Source: Lycorma delicatula (lineage: Eukaryota > Arthropoda > Insecta > Hemiptera > Fulgoridae). Taken from it: a stretch of 64,000 bases of DNA. The notes below the pieces were generated by a model. It ran no database searches and was not told the origin of the DNA. It worked only from the letters and a program-made list of their open reading frames with translations. The translations under genes were made by a program, and so were the position numbers. Shown here piece by piece: positions 42,567-54,174 of the stretch. Positions within the stretch are counted from its first letter, which is position 1. Each line of letters begins with the position of its first letter. Location of the stretch: assembly GCF_047948215.1 (NCBI RefSeq), contig NC_134456.1, positions 80,776,515-80,840,514 on the forward strand. Direction: 5' to 3'.

Positions 42567-43568
42567 TTTAAATCTGTTATATATTAGTGAGTCAAGCTTA
42601 AAAAAACTATATTAAAACAAAGTAAATAATTCCGTTCTAATACTAAATTGTTGAAAAACAACGCACTGTTCACTGTTCGTTTAGTAATATGCAAAGCATA
42701 CAAAATTCTAGAGCCACGGCCAGTTTATAAGCAGTTACAGGTTTTCGTCAACATATCTTTATGACGTGACAAAAATGTATACATTTTTTTCTTTGAGAAA
42801 TTCTTATCCTCTAATATTAATATATTTTTCAAAGAAAAATTGATGTAATGAAGAATTAGTAGTAAAAATAGTGCTTTTTTTTACATTACCTATACTCAAG
42901 TTCTTTAACCCTTAAATTTTTAATCAAACGAAGAAAATTTTTTTTTGTGATGCGGTTTTTCTTCTTTAGTCTTTATCATTTTTTTTTTTTTTTTTTTTTA
43001 CTGAAACAAGTTAGGAAAACCGAATAGAGTTGTTGGCAGAATACCAATTTTGACATTATTAATCTACGTGTAAAAAAAAAATGAACATTCAATTAACAAA
43101 AAAAAAAAAAAGAAAAAAAAAGCTGCTACCAAAGTTGTAATACTTTCCTGGCATTGGTTATTTACTCTTATGTGGTGGAAAAATAAAGATATATGAAAAA
43201 TTCACCTACGATTTTTTCAGGAGTGGGGTATTTATGAGAAAGTTTTATTATAAAGTTGTCATTATATGTTTAAATAAACAAAAAATGTTTAAAAAATACC
43301 AAAATTCTGTTTTTTTTCTGCTCCCTGTCATCCAGAATCAACTTCCAAGAAAGTTTTTGTTCACTATGTTAAACGGAAGAGAATAAAAAAAAGAATTCCT
43401 TGAAAAATATACCACCAATAAAAAGTTATCTAATTTTTTTTCAGGGGGGGGGGAAATTATTATGAAATTATATTCTAATATTATAATTATTATTAAAGTT
43501 TTAAATAAATTAAAAGTTTTAAAAACGTTAAAAAATTATATTTTTAAATTTTGATCGGCTCTCCAACC
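41461..43568. other. AT-rich stretch with microsatellites
   Basis: (TA)n at 42531-42563, a ~21-base T run at 42979-42999 and a 10-base G run at 43444-43453. No gene or repeat family recognised. Confidence 0.5.
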
Positions 43569-43569
43569 C

Positions 43570-44432
43570 AAAATATTGGTACACTTTCGGAATTTTCCCC
43601 CCAAAGATTTTCTATTTTTTTTAATATACTTGCAATATAGTAAATATCATAATTCATTGAAAATACACGCATTTTAATGATTAAATAAAATTACTTTGGA
43701 GAAACGAGAGTATAATTAAAAATTCATATACCATATTGCTTCGAATTTAAGACGCACCCGTTTTTTACAGATTAAAGGATAAAAATATCAGGTGCGTCTT
43801 CAGGTGGAGGTCTAATGCCATTTGACAAAAACCGTTATTTATAATAAATGAATTATATAGTATTTTAATATTTCTATTGGATTTTTTCCAGAAATAATCT
43901 ACTAAATTTAGGATGCGTCTTAAATTTGAAGAACTACGGTATTTTTATGATATTTATATAAATAATAATTACAATTACTTTTATAAACACAATACAATAT
44001 TTATTAATCTGAACGATAATTATACTACAGCATGAAACTCACTAAAATGTTGAAGTAGAACAAATCTTCGTTATCCTTACGTCGGTGACGCCATAGAAAT
44101 TCATATAAATAAGAATCCAACTCTATAAGTCACTCAAATTGCATCATTGCTGTATACTATACAACCAAACATAACCTACCCTTCTACCCTTACTTCGTTC
44201 GTTAACCTCGTCAAACTAACGTTGAATAAATTATAATATTTAAAGTTAATTAGTATATGTACGTTATATGTATATTTGAAACATTATTTAACGTTTTAAG
44301 GAGGTTAGCAAGCGAAGCGAGCGTATGTTATGTTGACGTACGTACGATTCGTCATACATCATTAAAAAAAAAAAAAACAGAAACGTTTTGGAGGGAAATT
44401 CCGGAACAGTACCACAAAATTGCCCCCCAAAG
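43570..44432. mobile_element. TIR element containing a nested MITE
   Basis: Outer inverted arms: 43570-43613 (GGTACACTTTCGGAATTTTC, CCCCAAAG) and 44390-44432 (the inverse of GGTACTGTTCCGGAATTTCC, CTCCAAAA). A second inner pair lies at 44160-44230 (ATAACCTAC..., CTTCGTTCGTTAACCTC) and 44288-44340 (GGTTAGCAAGCGAAGCGAGC, GTATGTTATG). No transposase. The GAGCGAAGCGAGC-type palindrome also marks the element at 55716-56266. Confidence 0.55.
43727..43944. mobile_element. MITE, ~215 bp, TA-flanked, with extra internal arm
   Basis: Termini TA-CCATATTGCTTCGAATTTAA and the inverse TA-CCGTAGTTCTTCAAATTT, each continuing into AAGACGCA(C/T)CC. A third, inverted AGGTGCGTCTT at 43790-43800 pairs with the left arm to form a hairpin. 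TA flanks suggest a Tc1/mariner-type target. Non-coding; the source transposase is not in the window. Confidence 0.75.
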
Positions 44433-45440
44433 TAGGTTTTTGGATCACTTGCTCAACTAAAATGCCTAGAAAGAAATAAAAATATCGATTAAGAAATATA
44501 AAATAAATAAAAATATAGTTTTATTTTTCGATTTTTGGGAGTAGGGAATTTTGGAGCAAATTTTTTAAAAATAGTAAGATAAGCATGCACGGATGTACTG
44601 AACTTAATTAGCCCCACGTAGTAGTATTAGGATTACTTCATTAATTATTAATTCTGTAAAAGTGAAAGAAATAATATAAATAAAAAAAATAATAAATAAA
44701 TAATATGTCTCCTGCGGGTTACATATGTGTATGTTGCAATATATATTGTTAACTCGTAGTCCGAATTTTTTAATTTTCTTAACAATTTATATAAAAATAG
44801 AATATTCACTTACCAACAATTGTGTGTATTGACTATCCATGCGCTTCGGATTATTCCTCCATCATCAGAGATTATTGATTAATTATACATTTTATAGTTG
44901 TGCATATAAATTTTTATCAATGTGAATTAAAATGAAAATATAATTTAAAATTATTATGTTCATAACAGTTGATTGTCAATAGTTAAAATAAGTCAACGTT
45001 AAAAGAAAAACGTCTAGTCAGTAAGATGTTTACTACTGTTATGTAATTTCTTAAACTGCTTTTTTAAATCACAGCTTTAAATGGTTCACAAATTGTTAGG
45101 AATATGAATTGAATTTAATCTTAATATTAAGATTATGAACGCTAGAATTAGATCATCTACCAAGCTAAATAAAAATCAGTAAAACCGTTTTAGTATTGTG
45201 CCCGAAATAAATTACTTTTTATTATAAAATGAGTCATATTTAAACAATGCCGTGCCGTAGTTAGACAAAATAAAATTTATGTTTTTTATATGTTATATAA
45301 TTTACGTATAATAATATAATTTGAATGAACCATGTTTTACAATTAAATTATACAACATAATATAAATGATTTTAAATCAAGTTACAGAGTGAACAAACAA
45401 AATTGAATAGATACCGTTTTTTATATATTTGTTTAAATAA
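44433..45440. other. AT-rich stretch, nothing recognised
   Basis: Contains TCTGATGATGGAGGAATAAT CCGAAGCGC on the minus strand (44845-44874), one of several CTGATGA...GAA motifs. No coding frame. Confidence 0.4.
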
Positions 45441-45477
45441 CAAACTGCTATGTCTAAAAGTAAGCTATGCCTAACGC

Positions 45478-45495
45478 TTCTAGAATCTTCTAGAA
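45478..45495 (+). promoter_or_regulatory. Perfect four-unit heat-shock-element-like site
   Basis: TTCTAGAATCTTCTAGAA is four alternating TTC/GAA pentamer units with exact 2-bp spacing. This is the known binding pattern for a heat-shock-factor trimer. It is in a locally GC-richer 180-bp patch, about 200 bp upstream of a possible first coding exon. Function is inference; chance or a TE origin is possible. Confidence 0.5.
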
Positions 45496-45692
45496 CGCCG
45501 CTGGGCTACGTCACAACTGCTAGTTTAACAACGCAATAGTACGTTCGCTGACCTATCCGTGCGTGCATGATGTAAACGGTTACTGGGCTGAGTTGATGAA
45601 TCATTGAAAAGTGTAGACAATGCAAGTAATCGGTTTGTGTTTAAATTTGAACAAAAGTGATTAATGAATATTTTAACATAACTTTGTTTTCA

Positions 45693-45737
45693 ATGGCTAA
45701 CTCCAATCAAATAAATTGTCGAGTGTATGAAAAGAAG
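45693..45737 (+). CDS. Possible first coding exon (15 codons, donor GTAAGA)
   Basis: TTTTCAATGGCTAAC gives an ATG in fair context. Fifteen codons (MANSNQINCRVYEKK) run directly into AAG|GTAAGA, a near-ideal splice donor in phase 0. The patch 45475-45740 is less AT-rich than its flanks and holds the heat-shock-element-like site. CR.Y..K vaguely recalls the start of eIF2-alpha, but 15 residues cannot establish this. I could not find a following exon. It may be the 5' end of a real host gene or coincidence. Confidence 0.3.
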
Positions 45738-47450
45738 GTAAGATGATAAATAGTACTTTACAAACATTAACTGTGGCATAACAAAGTTAACACAAATTAC
45801 ACAACATAGTAATGTAGTTATATAATTATCTAGTTATATAATCTAGTAATATAATTTTTTTATTATTTGGAATTATACGAGTCGTAATTTCTCACAAGTC
45901 CAATCATAGATTATACTGTTTTAGTCTTCAAGCGATCAATCCATCGATAGTGTTGTTAATTAAATAAAGTAACAAACAAAGTAAACTTTAAGTTTTAAGG
46001 TTGTAAAAAGTATTATTAAAATGTACTTATTTCACCCTGAATTTTGGATTTACAAAAGAGCTGTAATTTTGCTTACCATTTAATCTAAATGCTTTGAATT
46101 GGTTAAAATTTATTTTGTTTTACAATTTTTACCAATACCTCCTAATGTGTTTTTATTTTACATACACTGTGCAAAATCACGTCCAATTATATTTAAAATA
46201 ACTCATGAAATACTCCCCCTTAATAATTTAAGTTTCTGGTAACCGTCGTCGAGATCATCATCGGTTGGCTGTGTACCTATTAAGCTCTTTATCAGTTATG
46301 TACTTACTAAGATACTCCTCTCTCTTTCAATATCTCTCTCTTCTCTCTCACTTTTTATGCATATATATATATATATATATATATTAAAACTTTCATATAT
46401 TGGCAATAACGTTTTTTTACTTAAACATCAATGTATATATAAATATAAAAATAAAACCCATCTCTAGACTAACTAGGTATTCAATCGCAGTTTTTTTAAA
46501 TGTTATGTTTCCATTAAGCCAAGAAAAATGTTTTATGAAGGATTGAACTACACAGTCTGTCAAGGTATTCTCAGGATTGTTTAACCTCATCATTAACAAA
46601 AAAATAAATTTTGTGATTATGAAACTTTATTTACAACCTACATAGCTTTTCAAGGACACATAAAAACTTTAAGGTTAACTGAAATCTCAGAAGCCTTTTG
46701 TAACCTAACCCTTTAATTAACCAAAAAAGAAAAGCTTTGATATTCTTATCAAAGTTTATATTTGTTGAGAGTAAAAACTCCACAAAATCAATCGTGTTTT
46801 TCCTTTTTAAACATTCTGTATCATTAAAAAAAATTATTTTTCTGTACAAAATCCCACCCATAAGGCTTTGGTGATAAAAAATAATCTTGATGAAACATTC
46901 ATTCAGTATCCCATGTTTGGTTATGTTTTTATTATAGTTAAAATTACAGTTTGTATTTATTTGTTCATATTTCTAGTTTCTGGTTGTACTTCTTTTCATA
47001 TCAGTATTTACTGCTTATGAGTGATGTTAGTAAGTTACCTTCACTTGAGTAAAACCTTAGTTTGCTACTAATCAGTAATAAAAAATCTCTTTGTAAGCGT
47101 AAAAAAATTAATCAACGTTAACACTGAAAAGATTTAAAATTAACTGTTTTCAATTCTTGGAATAGTTTAAACTACAGTTTTTTTATTTCAATATTGTAAT
47201 TAATTACAGAAAAAATGTTATGACTTATTATTATTACTTTGAAGTTTCTCATCATACTCTTTATTCAGATCATGTGACCTGAGTGTACCAAGTCACATGT
47301 TTTTCTATTGTAGAAACTTTCTGACTATTGCAATTGTGTTTAGAATTATGGCTTTCTGTATATTAGCCTGAATATGTATTGGGAGATCTGATTTCTTCAG
47401 ATATCGTGTTATTATTTTTGCTCTTATGCCTGTGACTGATATTATGAATT
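45738..47450. other. AT-rich stretch; (TC)n and (AT)n repeats
   Basis: (TC)n-rich 46312-46350 and (AT)n 46360-46385. Two minus-strand frames (46417-46599, 46631-46861) have plausible composition but no recognised domain. If the exon at 45693 is real, this would be its first intron. Confidence 0.4.
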
Positions 47451-47519
47451 GGTACTATTGTTATTAAGTTCTATTTCTAGTTTTCTATTGCAAGGAGAGT
47501 ATATTTTTCCATTTTCTCT

Positions 47520-48965
47520 CTTTATTTTAATATTAAATTATTTCATTCAGTGTAGCAATATCCATTATGTATGTATGTTCTGATTTTTTTATTAATATGA
47601 TGTATGGTCCATTGTGTGTAATTAGTTTGTCTGTTAATTGATCCGTCCTAGTATAGTTTGTAGTTTGAGTCTTCCAGTATGTTTTCAGGTGTGTACTTGT
47701 CGTCTGACATGTATGTTTTGATAAGTCCATATTTAACTGCAAGTTCTTGGTGATTTATTTTTACTGCGTGTTGTGTCTTTCAGTGTAGGCTAATTCAGCG
47801 AGTATTTTACAACCTCCTATGTTCGATAGTTTCTTTAAATTGGAGGCAATTTCTACACATTTCTGTTTCTCTGTCTCTTTCATGATGTATTTTTTGTAGC
47901 TTTTCATGGCAATTACTTTATCTTGTACAGCTAGTGCAAATCTTTCAGTCTCTTGGGATAGTTGTCCTATTGTGAGCCATTTATAATGTTTGATCTATGT
48001 TTGGGTCTTGAATTATGTTATAGTAATTTTCTTGTTCATGAAGTGCTTTTCCTGTCCATGATTCTTTCTTATGTTGTGCTGTTGTTGTATGGATGTTATG
48101 AGTGACTTTTTGTGGTAGGTTAAGTGGTGTATATTGCGTGTCTGCTTTGTTAATTGCTTTGTGATGTGTTTTTTATCTTGAAATAAGATCTTAGGTTTTC
48201 TATTTTCATGTCGTGTAATATTTTTAGGTCTGTAAATCCTCTTTCTCCTTCTTTTCAGCTAATTGTAATTCTTTTAATGCACTAATTTAGATGTAATTTA
48301 TGCTAGTGTGTTAGTTTAATCCTGTTGACATGGTTTACATCTTTCAGGTCTGTATCTAACTTTTTAATTACATCAAAGGAGTATGTTAGAACTGGAACTG
48401 CATATGTATTTATTGCCTTTATGATGTTTTTGGTGTTAAGTTTTGATTTGACTATACCGGTTAGTTTATTTATTTATTTTTTGAGCCATTCTTTAATGTT
48501 TTTGTGATCTATGCTAGTATTTTGTTCAAAGTCCTGGTATTTGTATATTTCCTGTGGTTTTATAGTTTCATTGTTGAGTATATATGTTGTCTCTTTGTCT
48601 GAATTTTCCTCTGGTTCCGTTAAGTATTTTACATTTATTAATACCAAATTACTGTATCTTGTGTGAAAACTCTTCTACTATTTCCAGTAGTGACTGCATT
48701 TGTTCTCGGTTTTGTGCATGTATTTTGATGTCATTCATGAACAGTAGATGATTTTATTGTGTGTTGTGAAGCGTTCTGTTGCTTTATTTTGAAGTCAAAG
48801 GATGTGTTGTTGTTCAGTATATTTGATAGAAAATGTGGCATAGGCAAAACCATAAGGCTCTGGGGGAGTCGCTCTGGAATATTTTTCTGTTGGTCTTGAG
48901 GTCTTTGATTTGTATTTCTTGTTGATCTCAGTTTAAATGTATTGTTGTCGTCCATGTTGCATGGT
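47520..48965 (-). pseudogene. Non-LTR retrotransposon RT relic with mutated YMDD box
   Basis: From the right: FERLPQSLMVLPMPHFLSNI-type text (normally GDSLSPLWFC.AL.PLS..L), FDFKIKQQN, then HLLFMNDIKIHAQNREQMQS (normally LLYMDDIKLYA; here the first Asp of the box is Asn). EIVEEFSHKIQ and KLNTKNIIKAINTYAVPVLT follow, then YSFDVIKKLD and RGFTDLKILHDMKIENLRSY. Next comes ETERFALAVQDKVIAMKSYK and a C-terminal domain with INHQELAVKYGLIK. I recognise this order from a widespread invertebrate LINE group whose proteins contain RGIFQGDSLSPLWFC; the clade name is uncertain. Frameshifted throughout. Confidence 0.75.
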
Positions 48966-49289
48966 TGTTTGTAAAATGTGTTTTAGATCACTTTTGTAGA
49001 TTTCCAAAGTTTTCAGTAGCAAGCTATGCGGAATGGAATCAAGTGTTTTTTTTGTAATATATGTAGCACATAGTTACATCTTATCTGCTTGCTTTGATTA
49101 TTATTTAGGAGGTAATATGGAGAGATTGTTGAAAAGAATGAGAAATAACTACAGAGATTTGATTTTGAAATCTGGAGCTCCATTATAATATACTCATTAT
49201 AAATTGCTGAATTTGAATAAGGGTGGAAATAATAATAATAATTATTATTTCCACCCTTAAAAGTCTGGAAAGTCTGGTATCGAGCCAAA
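48966..49289. other. AT-rich spacer
   Basis: The first ~100 bp may continue the LINE upstream part. A TTATTATTTCCACCCTTAA/ inverse GGGTGGAAATAATAA hairpin spans about 49222-49259. Confidence 0.4.
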
Positions 49290-49560
49290 AATGGTGTATC
49301 AGGTTTTTTACAATACTTTACGTTTTAGGATCCAAATGGTTCATTTGACAAAAAAAACTATTTGTATGCATGTGTATATGTGTGTTGCACTGCTTTTAGT
49401 CTTATTTATCAGAACTGACCACACCGATTTCCTTCAATTTGGCTTAGATATTTCTATATACTTGTTTTCAAAATTCGTTTAGGGGGAGATATCGAGGGAA
49501 AATAATTTCTATTCTCTTCAGAAGTATTTTAGTATTACAAATTTTTTACCTGCAGTGCAT
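49290..49560. repeat. Unclassified repeat with the ACCGATTT...AATTTGG phrase
   Basis: Has a TGTGTATATGTGTG stretch followed by ACACCGATTTCCTTCAATTT GGC. This resembles the interior of family B (microsatellite, then CCGATTTTGACCAAACTTGG). Single copy here, so boundaries are not defined. Confidence 0.35.
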
Positions 49561-49992
49561 AGTACAGAAAAAATCCAAAAAAAATTTTTATTGAAAAGAA
49601 TCAATTCTCAGCTCTCAAAAATTGAAATATATGATTTGTTCTTTTGCTCTATCTCCTTTAGGTTAAATATTTTCCAAAAAAATTTTTAAAGTTTATACTG
49701 CATATATAGAAATATATACAATTTTCTTTAACTGGAAACCCGAACCTAAAAAATGCAGAAAATTTTCTTTATTGTATTTTAGCCTTTATTGTGTTATGTT
49801 TACAGAAAACTTAAACCTATATTTAAATATTTTTAGTAAAATTTCTCTTAAAAATTTATTCCCACCTCTAAAAATATATATATTTTTTTTTTTGTGGCTT
49901 GATATCACTACTTGAAGTTTGTGCGTTGAGTATGGAAATAAAATGTTTTTATCTTTTGAAAAATGCCATCCTCTGTTTTTGTATTTTTTTAT

Positions 49993-50267
49993 TCTTATTT
50001 ATAGCCACATCAACAGTTAAAGTCATTAGCGACGTATCAATTTAATGTAACTGTACCAGTAAATGTGCAGTCTTGAACAAACTCAGATCGACTATACTTG
50101 AGACATGTAGTTAATAGAAACTCAGTTCCAAAGACCACTGGTTACCATGATCTAGCATTCAAATCTGAATAAAAGCAACTACCTGTATTTGAACCTGAGA
50201 ACTCTTGACTACGAAATCAGCTGATTTGTGACGATGAGTTTACCAACAAACCAATCCGGTGGGTTAT
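49993..50267 (-). repeat. tRNA-derived SINE, family D (tail type D3)
   Basis: On the minus strand: CCCACCGGATTGGTTTGTTG, AATCAGCTGATTTCGTAGTC, box-B-like CAGGTTCAAATAC, TCTTTGGAACTGAGTTTCTA and the D3 tail GTCGCTAATGACTTTAACTG. Same subtype as 4410-4693. Confidence 0.8.
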
Positions 50268-50800
50268 AAAAAAAAGTTATTAAAAAAAGTAGAAAAACGG
50301 TTTTCTTCATCACTTAAAAAACTATTAAATATAAAAGTAGCTATGGGACGTTATATTCTGGACCCAATTTAATAAGCAATTTTTTTCATTATTTTCATGA
50401 AAGTTATAATTTAATTTTTCAATATTTTAAAACAAATTTCTCTTTATTTTTTTGTTACGGATCACTTCTTTATAAATAAAATTTTCCTCAGAGTGTAAAG
50501 AAACTCCTAAAATCAAAATACGTTATATTCAAGATTTCTGAATTTCCATGCTAAAATATTTTTGTGTAACCTTCATAATCAATAAAAAAGCCCCTTTTAT
50601 ATACTTGGGCTACCAAATTTTAAAAAAGTAAAATATATTTTTTTTTAGTTTTCCGATTTCAAAGTTTATAAAACTAATTTTGGTGAATATTACCTTTGTT
50701 AAAATTATCTTTTTAATTCGGGAAAATTGTGCAAAAGTATATAATGACTTTTAAGGAATTTTATTTTAAAATTTTGTAGAATTTTTTTTCGGTTTTACTT
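50268..50800. other. AT-rich spacer
   Basis: Nothing recognised beyond homopolymer-rich sequence. Confidence 0.4.
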
Positions 50801-51850
50801 TTTACTTTCCCGCTTAGCGCTATTGCAGAGCTATAGAAGGGAAAGTATGGTAATCAATGCTGTCTGGGCATATGCGATTTTCACCGGATCTTGACGTTTT
50901 GACACCTAAGGTACCCAAAAAACCGGATGCAAATTGTCCGGATGTTCGCATATACGTGTGTGTTCGGTGTTAGGTGTCACACCCTAAATCACCTTATATC
51001 TCCGGAACTACTGGACTGATTTTGACCAAACTTGGACAAATTACTTCTATATATGGAGCTTTGATGCCATTAAATTTTCAACTTAACAGGTCCAGAGGGT
51101 GGCCTCACCCTCTGGACCATGTTACAGGACTATAGAGCAAGGTCACTCTAAGTATCTCGAGATTTCACGTAATTAAGGAATTATTTTTCTTAGGCACATT
51201 TGTTAACAATTAAAAAATAATAATACTTTCCAAAAACGTTTTTTCAAAATCGCACCCCCACCCCCAAAAATGCTTTAAATAACCTAGTGGCCACGTAGAT
51301 ATATTGTGTCATTAGTACCCCCTCTCACTACAAGGAGCGTTTGTGTAACACTGACGTTCAGCTGCTGTAGTCGTTTTTTTCCTTTAACTTCCGGGACCAC
51401 CGTTAGGTATTACTTCAAAGGATGCGATGAATGACAATTTTTTGTAGCGTGCGAAAATGCATGCCTGATCGGGATTCGAACCTGGTTCCTTCGGTTGAAA
51501 GGCCGAGACGCCACCACTCGCGCCACGAAGGCCGGTGTGGTTTTAGTTGTCTGCTATGTTGTAATTTCACAGATGAGCGCTAGAATTAAATACATTAATG
51601 ATATTTAAAGTGTAAAAAAGTATTTATAATGGCCGCTAATACTGTCACAAATGCTGCGCGGATGAGATATGGTATGCGCGTGCGATGTAGTTAGAATCAT
51701 TGAATTAAATAAACAAAAAAATATTATTATATTTAATTAAAATGATAAATAATTTAAATTAAGTTGTTTGTCTATGTGTGTGTATGCCGTGCATAAAAAA
51801 AAATACCGTATGGCGGGAAAGTCCTACATCTGTGTTGTCAGCTCTTTTAC
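50801..51850 (-). repeat. Family B HINE-like repeat, copy 2, split by a SINE
   Basis: The left end TTTACTTTCCCGCTTAGCGC, interior CCGATTTTGACCAAACTTGG and right end GCGGGAAAGTCCTACATCTG align with copy 1. ACTTTCCCGC and GCGGGAAAGT are exact subterminal inverted repeats. Compared with copy 1, about 170 bp at 51374-51543 is extra and is a SINE. A CAGAGGGTGGCCTCACCCTC TG palindrome at about 51092-51113 is specific to this copy. Confidence 0.78.
51374..51543 (-). repeat. Chimeric tRNA-derived SINE: E head, D1 tail, nested in family B
   Basis: Minus strand: GGCGCGAGTGGTGGCGTCTC (box A), AACCAGGTTCGAATCCCGAT (box B), CAGGCATGCATTTTCGCACG, then the D1 tail GAAGTAATACCTAACGGTGG TCCCGGAAGTTAAAGG and an A-run. 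TAGTCG (51368) and TAGTTG (51544) flank it as a near-perfect target duplication. The tRNA-like head is the best preserved in the window and could fold, but length and the tail mark it as a SINE, not a tRNA gene. Confidence 0.88.
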
Positions 51851-53399
51851 AACTCGTTTGTATAAAATTCATTTTTTAATTTTTTACAACTCTTAACTTG
51901 TAAAGGTAGTTAAAAGAAATTAACAGAGATAATTTTGTTTGTTAATTTTAACAAAGATAATCTTTATTTGTTAAAATTATGTTTGTTTAATTAAAATTAA
52001 AAACTTTGTTTTACTTTTTTATTTTACTATTGTTTTTTTTGAATTTTTTGCTATTTTACAATACTACTTTTTGACCGGCATACTTTTTGTACGTCATGCA
52101 ATAATTTCCCAACTTTTTATATATGTTTTGTCCTACTACAGGGACTATTCTGAACCACATTTGGTGAAACTTTGGCAACTTACCAAAATTGACTCTCGTA
52201 TTGATATTGTTTATAGACGATGTTGAAACTTTTAGGGGACTTTGTTCCATAGGACGTAACCTATTACACAACAGGTTAATGTCCTGTGTATAGCATAATA
52301 GTCAGTTATATTAATTTTTCTAAGTAGCTTTATTTTATTTATTTTTTTTTTGGCATTAATTGTTTATCTTGACAGAAAACCGATCAGTGATTAGAAATAC
52401 AGTATCATCACTCTTCGAGTACAAAAAAATAATTTACCTTATTCCAAGAATATTACTTTGTAATTTAATCATTTTATTGACTTAGTTCGTTAATATTCAT
52501 AATTATAGTTAGTAATTCGGAGTTCGGCTCTCCAGTTTGTTGATCGTGATAAGGCGAGTAAATTACCCCTTAATTTGTTTAGTTACGTATTACTAGGTGA
52601 TTAATAATTATTAACCCGTTCTAATCACACCATTAGCTTACTCAAGCGCTTCTTTCCCCTAAACTGATCTACTAATTTTTTCTGATGGATTTTATGAAGA
52701 GAAATAAAGATTATGAGGTATAAAAATTGATAAAATTATTCCCTGTTATATATGAACTAAAAGTTCAAGTAAATGTAAAAAAAGAAAACCTAAGTTGTTC
52801 CAAATGCACTAAAAAAAACAGATCAAGACAATTTTTTCGGTTGATATTTTTATGTTGAAAATGTAATTAGGATCATTAAAAATATAATACCTTTAGAAAA
52901 ATATGTTTAAAATGTTTTATAAAATCGGTTTAATAGGATATGTTTCATTTCCATTTAATGTAAGGGATTTTGAATTGAAAAAAAAACTATTTACAAATCT
53001 ATATACCTAAAATAACATGAAATTCATAATCAAGCAAAACGTGCTAAAGGTAAATTAATGAAAATTTGTATACACGTTCATCTTAAGTGCATATTAAGAA
53101 ACGATTTTTTTAATTCCTTCTTTAAAAAATTAAAATGGATTAACAATTAAATTATTTTTTTAAAATATTTTTTAGTAACAAATGAAGATAGCAATTGGTT
53201 TTTGGTATGTGTAATCTTCATATGAATATCTAAAAAAAATTTCTAGATTTTTTGAAATTAGACCTGAAAGGGGTGAAAAAAAAATGTTTAAAGAATCATT
53301 ACAAATTTTTCCCATTTCCGACTACACTAAACGAAATATTCACTAACTTAGGGCTTCCAAATACCCTTCAAATAAATATCTAAAACCATTTTCGTTGTT
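51851..53399. other. AT-rich stretch, nothing recognised
   Basis: A 71-codon minus-strand frame at 52056-52271 is unassigned. The rest is AT-rich. Confidence 0.45.
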
Positions 53400-54174
53400 T
53401 TTTTTTAATTTCAATTTTTTAATGGGTGAGACGATGTACAGCACGGCAGCTCAACCAACATAGCCACTGTTATTTTATATGCGATGGGACTGGCTGCACC
53501 TGTCTCTAAAGAAACATAAAATGAAAGGAATTAAAACACTTAAAAAAATGAGAAACGAAGTACGGTCACCTCCTGGTGGTGTCTCTCGAGTAACGCTAAG
53601 AACCCGGCGAAACACAATTTTACTCGTGTGAAGAACGGATAACCATTTGTAATTATTATTTTTAAGATTCAGGCCGACTATTTTGAAACCCGCGTACTTC
53701 AGATTACTCGAAGTTTCGGGTCCTGTACTGACCAAATAGTTCCTAAAAGATTACAATACACTGATATTTTTTAAATAAATTGGACAGGCTTAAATTTTTA
53801 TTTATCATTATTACTCTCACAATTATAAGTTTAATGCACAGAAGGAAGTCCAGGGATCTCTGCCCTCTGTCTAGACGAGAAGATCTCGCTTCGCTCGCCC
53901 ACACCAGCTAAATATCCCTTGACCGCGACGGGAAAGGCAAGTAACCATAGAGCGTAGGTGAAGCCGCGACGGTTGCTAGTATTTTTATGTCTATAAAACT
54001 GAGATGTATGAAAGTATACGCTTTTCAACATAATTATTATTTTTTTGTTCGGGCACCGTCGGGAGTCGTGCTTCTTGTTAAAGCCTGTTGGAACTCTCCT
54101 CAGGATTGGTCGGCCGCAGGTATATTTATATTAAATGTATATATACGTAGGTAGAATTTGAATTTTTTTCACGC
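53400..54174. other. GC-richer unidentified island
   Basis: Two patches (53450-53740 and 53830-54120) are well above background GC. They carry open minus-strand frames of 86 and 66 codons without recognised domains. CTCGCTTCGCTCGCC at 53886-53900 is the palindromic motif seen in the TIR elements at 44.3 and 56.2 kb. Probably a decayed mobile element. Confidence 0.4.

Noticed and set aside
45693..45737. Assignment of the short exon to eIF2-alpha
   Set aside because: Only a loose CR.Y..K resemblance over 15 residues and no second exon found; not enough to name a gene.
51440..51535. Apparent tRNA gene (good box A and box B)
   Set aside because: It is followed by a shared SINE tail and poly(A) and flanked by a short target duplication, so it is a SINE head.
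52056..52271. 71-codon minus-strand frame
   Set aside because: No domain recognised and surroundings are AT-rich; kept only as a note in the spacer description.
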